From the NCBI RefSeq assembly GCF_900112595.1, contig NZ_FOMI01000008.1, positions 1 through 64,000 of the forward strand: 64,000 bases of DNA, in the 5' to 3' direction. The notes under the pieces are model-generated. The model searched no databases, had not been told where the DNA came from, and saw nothing but the letters and a program-made list of their open reading frames with translations. The DNA is from Algibacter pectinivorans. Lineage in GTDB: Bacteria > Bacteroidota > Bacteroidia > Flavobacteriales > Flavobacteriaceae. Below, one piece after another: positions 58,281 through 64,000 of the stretch (position 1 is its first letter; every line of letters starts with the position of its first letter). A program made the position numbers and the translations under genes.

Positions 58281-59396
58281 ATGAGATTAAGTGCTATAAA
58301 ATACCAATTCGTAATACTAATACTATTAGCCTTAAGTTTTTCTTGTATCACCATTGTAAATAATACAAAATTTAAATTCATTTTTAATGGAAAGGATTTA
58401 GAATGGAGGAATATTGGTGTGTTATAAACGTTAAGTAAAAGGGAGCTTTTAAAAACGCACTTATAATGGCGTTTTACAATGCTATAGACCCTACTAGAAT
58501 TAAGGGATTTGATTTATAGGCGAAATTTGCAAAAAAAAGATAAGTTTGGAAGCCCCATGCAACGTAATCCACTTATTAGATGGCATATTTAAGTATGAAT
58601 TTAAAAAACAAGGGAGAAACTTATAAAAACAAACCAAATTAATACAAATCTTTTTTTAATAACATTGCGAAAAAAAGTGAATAACTTAAGTGTAATAAGG
58701 TGTATTAGTAATAGTGCCTTAGGGTATAAAACCAAAGTATAAGCAAAATATAAAGTTCAACACAAAACTGAAAGGTTTGTAAGAAGTAATCCGTCACTAC
58801 TCATACATAAAACCGTAAAGAATGGTGTTTTAACATGAGGAGTAGTACCAGAAACCATTTTTAAACGAAATTCTTATATTATATATAAGAAGAACCCTAA
58901 AAGTTTTAGTTAAAACTAGGACACAATATTACTAGCTCCGGGAAACATTGTTATAAATTACAGAAATACACTTATAGAAAATATGCCGTTTACTTTAAGA
59001 GAATATCAATGCGATATTAATATAAGGAATAGCTGTACTGGTTAAAAAACTTACGAAGAGAAATAGCGCACTACATTAGCCTATTTAGACGAAAAACTGG
59101 TAGTTTAGGAATCGCCAAATAATATAACATTAAAAAATATTAGAAACAATGTAAAGGAAAATTATTGGCAATCTAGACTTTAGTTAGACTCTATAGTTGG
59201 AGTGAAAACCCTTAAATCCAATGTTAAAACTAACACTTCTAACAAAGTTTATATTATAGTAAAAGATTATTATATGAAGCATTATTTTAATGGTATTTTA
59301 ATAAGTGAGGTGGTCAATTTAGATACTGTTAATAAGGCAAAATACGGCTATTTAGGTGCGCAAGTTTATATAGATCTGCCAACGAAAACCATGTAA
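58281..59396 (+). pseudogene. Decayed DUF1080 (3-keto-disaccharide hydrolase-type) lipoprotein gene
   Basis: The 5' part (58281-58427) encodes a lipoprotein leader (LLALSFSC) and then FKFIFNGKDLEWRNIG, the hallmark opening of DUF1080 proteins, before a stop. The 3' part (from about 59202) reads NKVYIIVKDYYMKHYFNG, ILISEVVNLDTVNKAKYGYL and GAQVYIDLPTKTM, which is the matching C-terminal half. The ~770 bases between are broken by many stops and frameshifts. It lies directly behind the sulfatase and before the GH39-like gene, so it was probably once part of the same degradation cluster. Intact family members are LamG-like beta-sandwich proteins acting on sugars. Here the gene is clearly dead. 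Confidence 0.8.
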
Positions 59397-59485
59397 AAAT
59401 ATACAATTAATGCATGTATAAGTTGTGTTTTAACCATTGTAACCTTAATATATGCTTATATTACTAAACCAAGACCCTAATAGAA

Positions 59486-59520
59486 CAGGATAGTAATTTG
59501 AACTGTAATGTCTATTTTTG
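59486..59520 (+). promoter_or_regulatory. CAGGAT promoter of the GH39-like gene (upstream box degenerate)
   Basis: CAGGAT at 59486 is followed by a perfect -7 element TATTTTTG at 59513, exactly 27 bases on. The position 10 bp upstream (59476) reads CCTAAT, a poor match, so only one box is intact. The -7 element overlaps the upstream TTG (59518) of the open frame, which argues for the ATG at 59539 as the true start. Confidence 0.68.
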
Positions 59521-59538
59521 ATAAAAAACAGTACACTT

Positions 59539-61215
59539 ATGAAATCAATGAATTTATTTAGAAAACTATTTTTTTTAGTTTTCTTATTAACTTTTTCTGT
59601 TTTCTTTACATGTTCAAACTCAGAAGAAATCGAAAAGGAAATGATGGAAAATTCTGAGGTAGAAGAAATCGAAGAAACAGAAGAGGAAGAAATACCAGTT
59701 ATAGATCCTAATAAAGTGGTTACTATTAATACAGGAGCTACTGTGGGTCAGTTATACAATTTTTGGTCAACACGACCAATGGTTAATCAAACCAGATTTA
59801 ATAGCGCTAATTTTAGAGCCTCAGTAGAATCTATTAAGGACTATGTAAAAAGCTATAATATGGTTAGGGTTTTAGGAGGTAGAACCGATAATCGTAATAG
59901 TTTTTATAAGGGGGTAGATGCATCTGGTAAAATCATCACAGACTTTAGTCTTTTACTTAGAGATATGCGCGGGTTTATGCAAACTGGTTTTAAACCTAGA
60001 ATTGTACTGGATAATGTACCTTGGGAAATGAGTGGAGAACGTATAGTTGATACCTATGGAAATTCTAAACCACCTATAGATTATGATCTTTGGAGGCAAT
60101 ATATTAATGCTTTTTTGCAAACGCTTATTAATGAATTTGGTATAAACGAAGTTAAAACTTGGCGTTTTAGAGTTGCTACTGAACCAAATTACACACCAAA
60201 TCATTGGAGAGGTACAAAAGAAGACTATTTTAAGCATTATGATATTACTGTTGATGAGGTACTAAAAGTTATTCCAGACGCCATTATCGGTCCAGGGAAT
60301 TTGCTTACAGAAAATGTGGCAACTTATACCACCGAGCTTATAGATCATTGTGCAACTGGTACAAACTATGCAACAGGCGAAAAGGGAACGAAAATGGATT
60401 TCTTCTGTATTTCATATTACGAAAAAATAGACCAAAATACTGTTAACTTACCAGAAATAGCTTCGCTGTATAGAGCTAAGCTTAATAGTTATTCTCAATT
60501 TTCTAACATACCATTTGATATACAAGAATTTGGTATGCTTAGAGATGAGAATGGTGTAAGAGGTGTAAGTTTAAGTGATGGTACAGAATTAGGAGCAAGT
60601 TGGTACGCTACTATTGCGGATCTCGCATATAAATATAGGATAACAGAGATTTACGATTGGGGTCAAGAAATTGAAGAAAGTAACTTGCCTGCGGGACGAA
60701 AAAATGTAATGCGCTTATTTCAAAAAATGGAAGATGGTAACAGACTTGAATCTATACATAATTTAAACGCTTATGCAGGAATAATTCCTGTGGCTAAGGA
60801 AGGTAATATATATTTACTAGTTTATAATCATAATACTTCTAGAAGTACATCAGGAAAAAGAACTCTATATCCAGAACTTAATGGAGGGCAAATTTCGGGA
60901 GGTAATAGTTGGAAAATGAATGAATGGACGGTTGATAAAACTCATAGCGTTTTTATGCACGAGTTGTATAAAGATGTTAGAGCAGCGGGTGTAAGTGAGA
61001 AAAATAATGGACGTATTTATGGAAATAGACCATCAGACCGTTTTGAAGATGGATGGAAAGATGTTTTAAATGCTAATTTAACCAAATATGAATCAATGGC
61101 AGAATTAGCGCAAACTATTACCGACTCAATTGTACAAAAAACTGAAGATAAGCTTACTTTAAAAGTTGATTTGGAATCACATAGTGTTAAGTTAATAGAA
61201 TTAATTCCGCAATAA
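59539..61215 (+). CDS. GH39-like clan GH-A glycoside hydrolase, lipoprotein
   Basis: The open frame reaches back to a TTG at 59518, but the promoter's -7 element overlaps it, so ATG 59539 is chosen. This gives 558 residues with a leader MKSMNLFRKLFFLVFLLTF and lipobox FFTC. A Glu-rich linker follows (about residues 28-52). The TIM-barrel has RVLGGRTDNRNSFY, then TWRFRVATEPN with acid/base Glu215, FFCISYYEKI, and PFDIQEFGML with nucleophile Glu330. These fit the GH39 pattern of clan GH-A. GH39 members are beta-xylosidases, alpha-L-iduronidases and related enzymes. With ulvan containing xylose and iduronic acid, both are plausible. It is between a pseudogene and a dead IS element. Confidence 0.8.
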   Translation: MKSMNLFRKLFFLVFLLTFSVFFTCSNSEEIEKEMMENSEVEEIEETEEEEIPVIDPNKVVTINTGATVGQLYNFWSTRPMVNQTRFNSANFRASVESIKDYVKSYNMVRVLGGRTDNRNSFYKGVDASGKIITDFSLLLRDMRGFMQTGFKPRIVLDNVPWEMSGERIVDTYGNSKPPIDYDLWRQYINAFLQTLINEFGINEVKTWRFRVATEPNYTPNHWRGTKEDYFKHYDITVDEVLKVIPDAIIGPGNLLTENVATYTTELIDHCATGTNYATGEKGTKMDFFCISYYEKIDQNTVNLPEIASLYRAKLNSYSQFSNIPFDIQEFGMLRDENGVRGVSLSDGTELGASWYATIADLAYKYRITEIYDWGQEIEESNLPAGRKNVMRLFQKMEDGNRLESIHNLNAYAGIIPVAKEGNIYLLVYNHNTSRSTSGKRTLYPELNGGQISGGNSWKMNEWTVDKTHSVFMHELYKDVRAAGVSEKNNGRIYGNRPSDRFEDGWKDVLNANLTKYESMAELAQTITDSIVQKTEDKLTLKVDLESHSVKLIELIPQ

Positions 61216-61268
61216 AAAAAATAATAAAATGTGACGTCCTAAGAAATAGCGTTACAGAATTAATAATG

Positions 61269-62154
61269 TTAAGGTAGTGATTTAAAATCACTACCTTTTT
61301 TGTTTTTATATTGTTTTCTTTTAACCTTATTTTGATTGTGCATTTCTTGTGGAGTCAACATATATTAGCTAAATGTGGTCTAAAATTATTATATGTTTTT
61401 ATAGTATTTTGAACTAATTTAGTTTTAATTTCCAAATAGGTATTGTATTTATCAATCGCAATTCTTGTTTTAACACGCCATTAATCCGTTCTGCAATAGC
61501 ATTTTTATAAGGGGCATAATGCTCTATCATACTTGGTATAATATCATTTTTATTTAATAGATTTTGATAGTCATTAGACCAGTATTGTAGTCCTCTATCA
61601 GAATGATTTTTAATAGTTTAGTATTGATAAGTTCTATTTTTTAGAGCCATTTCTAAAGCTGCTAAAGATCCTTTTATATTTAAACTATCACTAACATTGT
61701 AACCCACAATTTTTTTTGAATACGCATCTGTAATTAAAGCTAAATATTCTATTTCCAATAAAAGTAATATCGCTTACCCAAACTTGTTCTGGTCTTATAA
61801 ATTCCATATCCTTAATCTTGTTTTTATGCTTTCTAAAGCGATGATGGGAGTTTGTTGTGATATGATATTTCTTTTTAGGCTTTATTAAAAGTCCGTTAGC
61901 TTTGAGTATTTTAAATAACTTATCTCTTCCGACACGGATTTGTTTTAATTCATCTTCCAACAAATAATAGAGTTTTCCAGCTCCTATTTTTGGCATTAAA
62001 AGTCGTTTTGACTTTACCAAAGCTATTACTCTAAGACTGAGCTGATACTTTTGTTTGGTGGATTGAATATCTCGATAATAAACCTGTCTATGAACCCCAA
62101 GTAAATCACAGGTAGCTGTTATGCTTTGTTTGTGCTTATTTGAGAAGTGTTTTA
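61269..62154 (-). pseudogene. IS3-family orfB (DDE transposase), frameshifted
   Basis: Minus-strand fragments in order: [51 protein letters not shown] (first catalytic Asp), then after a frameshift [21 protein letters not shown], a stop, HSDRGLQYWSNDYQ (second Asp), HYAPYKNAIAERINGVLKQE (with the Glu), and YNNFRPHL followed by a last shift to MLTPQEMHNQ. Several stops and shifts make it nonfunctional. Confidence 0.85.
61271..61302 (+). terminator. Hairpin terminator inside the IS3 left end
   Basis: AAGGTAGTGATTT pairs with AAATCACTACCTT, followed by a T run. It lies 55 bases after the GH39-like stop and inside the IS boundary, so the insertion may supply the terminator of the host gene. On the minus strand it would end the transposase transcript. 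Confidence 0.85.
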
Positions 62155-62550
62155 TTACTTGGGTTCTTGCTTTTTTCTGATAGGAATATTAAACTCTTTT
62201 TCAGCAATATCAATCATCATATCAATCAGTATCCCTTTTTTGTTAGCTATATCTGCTAAATACTCCGCTCTGTTCTTTTGCTTTTCAAGTAGTTTTACTT
62301 GTTGTTCTTATTCTAATATACGTTGTTCTGGAGTTTTAAACATACCTTGTTGGATTGAGTATTGATAATCAAAGTTACCATATTTTTTTAACCAAGTTCG
62401 AACGGTAGAAGCAGCTTGAATGCCATATTTATTTAAAGCTCCTGTGGTGGTTAATAGACCTTGTTCTATTTCTTGAACAATTTGTAATTTTAGACTTAAA
62501 CTGTAATCTTTTTTTGTGCGCTTTTTGTAATTTGAATAGAATGGTTTCAT
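62155..62550 (-). pseudogene. IS3-family orfA with premature stop
   Basis: Starts at ATG 62550 (MKPFYSNYKKRTKKDYS) and contains the helix-turn-helix (GALNKYGIQAASTVRTWLKK). An in-frame TAA at 62308-62310 follows RILE. Beyond it the same frame continues with EQQVKLLEKQKNRAEYL and ILIDMMIDIAEKEFNIPIRK, so a single nonsense change appears to have split the gene. Confidence 0.85.
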
Positions 62551-62697
62551 AAATAATGTTAAGTGTAACACTATTTCAGGACGAGACAATTTTAATTTTA
62601 AAAACTCAGGTTTAATACTTACCTCAGTTTTTTTATTTTCGATGCATTATATTATAAATAGCATGAGTAATTAAGAAAAAATAATACTCTCTCTTTA

Positions 62698-62762
62698 CAG
62701 GACACTGCAGGATACTAAAGGATGCAACAGGATGGTTCTTGCCTTAATTCATAATACTTTGT
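62698..62762 (+). promoter_or_regulatory. Four-box CAGGAT-repeat promoter of the second SusC
   Basis: Four boxes in perfect 10-bp register: CAGGAC 62698, CAGGAT 62708, AAGGAT 62718 and CAGGAT 62728. The -7-like TACTTTGT starts at 62755, 27 bases after the last box. This is the longest array in the window and drives a transporter gene. Confidence 0.8.
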
Positions 62763-62791
62763 ACTCTGTATAACAAATTAACTAAAACTTT

Positions 62792-64000
62792 ATGAATTTA
62801 AAAATTAAATCAAGTATACGTTTAAGTTTAAAAAGAACTTTTATGTATCTTATTTTGGCATGGTCCAGTATGGCTATGTTAAATGCTCAAACTGTAACAG
62901 GCACAGTTTCTGCAGATGGACAACCCCTTCCTGGAGCAACTGTTTTATTAAAAGGAACATCAAAAGGGACTAGTACAGATTTTGATGGTAACTTTACAAT
63001 TAACGCAGATGCCCAAAGTACTCTTGTTATTTCTTATGTTGGTTACCTAACAAAAGAAATCCTAGTAGGAAATCAAACTAATTTTAATATAACATTACAG
63101 CAAGATAACGCGCTAGACGAAGTTGTTGTTATTGGTTATGGAACACAGAGGAAATCGGATTTAACCGGGTCTGTTTCTTCTGTAAGTTCAGAAGACCTAA
63201 CTGCAGTTCCTGTATCTAGGGTCGATCAAGCTTTACAAGGTCGTGCTTCTGGTGTTCAGGTAACGCAAACAAGTGGAGCGCCTGGTGCTGGTACTGTAAT
63301 TAGAGTAAGAGGTGGTAACTCTATTACTGGTAGTAATGAGCCACTTTGGGTTATTGATGGTATAGTTGTTGGTACTAATTTTAACTTAAATAATATTAAC
63401 AGTAATGATATTAAATCTATAGAGATTTTAAAAGACGCATCGTCTATAGCCATATATGGTTCAAGAGGTGCAAATGGTGTTGTGTTAGTAAGTACTAAGA
63501 ACGGATCAGGAGCAGGTTCTGGTAAACCAGAAGTAAGTGTAAATTTATACACTAGTATGCAGTTAGTTCCAGAATTACCAGATTTACTTTCGCAAGCAGA
63601 ACAAATTGAGTTTACAAATGAGAGTGCAAGATTTAGGTCGGCAGCAGAACCTTTTCCAAACGACCCTTCAACATATCCAGATAATGATTGGTTCGACTTA
63701 CTTTTAGACCCATCTCCAATTTATAATGCCGATGTGTCTATTTCTGGAGCAACAGATAACTTAAATTACTACACGTCTTTAAACTATTTTAACCAAGACG
63801 GATTGGTGAAAAGTACAGGTATTGAAAAATATATATTTAGATCTAATTTAGATTATAAATTAAGCGATAAGGTAAAAACAGGGTTTAGAGTTAATTATTC
63901 TAGAATAGAACAAGATAATGGTAATGCCAGTTTTGGTAATGCCTTTGCAACGCTTCGTACGCAACCAATCTATAATGAGGATGGTACCTTTAATGGTTTT
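62792..64000 (+). CDS. SusC-type TonB-dependent transporter, N-terminal part (runs off window)
   Basis: An ATG at 62792 opens a frame that stays open for 403 codons to the window end. The signal peptide ends near MLNAQ (residue about 34). A carboxypeptidase-regulatory-like domain follows (TVTGTVSADGQPLPGATVLL, then GTSKGTSTDFDGNFTI). The plug follows with LDEVVVIGYGTQRKSDLTGSVSSV, GRASGVQVTQTSG and IKSIEILKDASSIAIYGSRGANGV, all classic SusC signatures. The barrel begins around residue 250. It has the four-box CAGGAT promoter, so it belongs to the same regulon as the first SusC. A SusD partner is expected just outside the window. Sequence is clearly different from the first SusC, so it probably handles another oligomer size or structure. 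Confidence 0.95.
   Translation, partial: MNLKIKSSIRLSLKRTFMYLILAWSSMAMLNAQTVTGTVSADGQPLPGATVLLKGTSKGTSTDFDGNFTINADAQSTLVISYVGYLTKEILVGNQTNFNITLQQDNALDEVVVIGYGTQRKSDLTGSVSSVSSEDLTAVPVSRVDQALQGRASGVQVTQTSGAPGAGTVIRVRGGNSITGSNEPLWVIDGIVVGTNFNLNNINSNDIKSIEILKDASSIAIYGSRGANGVVLVSTKNGSGAGSGKPEVSVNLYTSMQLVPELPDLLSQAEQIEFTNESARFRSAAEPFPNDPSTYPDNDWFDLLLDPSPIYNADVSISGATDNLNYYTSLNYFNQDGLVKSTGIEKYIFRSNLDYKLSDKVKTGFRVNYSRIEQDNGNASFGNAFATLRTQPIYNEDGTFNGF

Larger units (their letters stand above)
61230..62588 (-). mobile_element. Degenerate IS3-family (IS150-like) insertion sequence
   Basis: About 1359 bases bounded by imperfect inverted repeats. The left end reads TGTGACGTCCT, then AAATAGCGTTACA. The right end, read on the minus strand from 62588, reads TGTCTCGTCCT, then AAATAGTGTTACA. 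Inside, on the minus strand, lie remnants of orfA and of the DDE transposase orfB, both broken. No clear target-site duplication remains (flanks are simply A/T-rich). The insertion separates the GH39-like gene from the second SusC. Confidence 0.85.

Noticed and set aside
59518-59538. TTG start giving seven extra residues on the GH39-like protein
   Set aside because: The TTG overlaps the predicted -7 promoter element; the ATG at 59539 gives a normal lipoprotein leader.
1-64000. CRISPR arrays, tRNA or rRNA genes, phage genes
   Set aside because: I saw no repeat-spacer array, no tRNA-like cloverleaf and no phage structural genes. The 10-bp CAGGAT repeats are too short and too promoter-linked to be CRISPR.

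Overview
The window is an AT-rich segment of a marine Flavobacteriaceae-type (Bacteroidota) genome. The evidence is SusC/SusD pairs, type IX secretion C-terminal domains, many Bacteroidota-type lipoproteins, and promoters with TANNTTTG-like -7 elements. Nearly all of it is one large polysaccharide utilization locus (PUL). The enzyme set points to ulvan, the sulfated rhamnose/uronic acid/xylose polymer of green algae: two PL28-type ulvan lyases, an alpha/alpha-toroid lyase candidate, a GH105 unsaturated uronyl hydrolase, three S1 sulfatases (one fused to a GH78 rhamnosidase), four further GH78 and one GH106 alpha-L-rhamnosidases, GH3 and GH43 enzymes, two clan GH-A (GH39-like) enzymes and an L-rhamnose/H+ symporter. 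From memory, the run PL28 - orphan - clan-A GH - GH105 - GH3 - GH43 - sulfatase/GH78 resembles the ulvan PUL of Formosa agariphila. I could not check this by alignment.

Layout. 1-480: 3' end of xylose isomerase (xylA) and a tiny membrane ORF. 989-7687: SusC, SusD and two fasciclin-type lipoproteins. 7897-16503: sulfatase-GH78 fusion, then GH43-GH3-GH105. 17318-23598: three type IX-secreted proteins (clan GH-A enzyme with CBM6 modules, an unknown protein, PL28 lyase). 23737-25653: Tat-targeted toroid lyase candidate. 25658-26548 (minus): AraC regulator, divergent from a 17-kb operon (26759-43590) of three GH78, an SGNH hydrolase, a sugar isomerase, GH106, a sulfatase and RhaT. 44393-45790 (minus): second PL28, a lipoprotein, divergent from a three-gene cytochrome c/DUF1549-DUF1553, DUF1501 and NHL-propeller module (46229-51655). 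51756-58272: GH78, GH43, sulfatase. 58281-59396: decayed DUF1080 gene. 59539-61215: GH39-like lipoprotein. 61230-62588: dead IS3-family element. 62792-64000: start of a second SusC, cut by the window end.

How it works together (inference). Secreted and surface lyases cut ulvan and SusC/D import the oligomers. GH105 removes the unsaturated uronic acid, sulfatases and rhamnosidases release rhamnose, and GH3/GH43 release xylose. RhaT and the isomerase feed rhamnose into catabolism, and xylA at the left edge fits xylose use.

The strongest new observation is a promoter code. Eleven transcription starts across 62 kb carry a CAGGAT box, in ten cases as a direct repeat with exact 10-bp period. The promoter-proximal box always begins exactly 27 bp upstream of a TANNTT-type -7 element. 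The same signal drives the cytochrome/DUF1501/NHL module, so that uncharacterised set is probably part of the ulvan response. The rhamnose operon and the AraC gene lack the signal, which suggests two layers of control.
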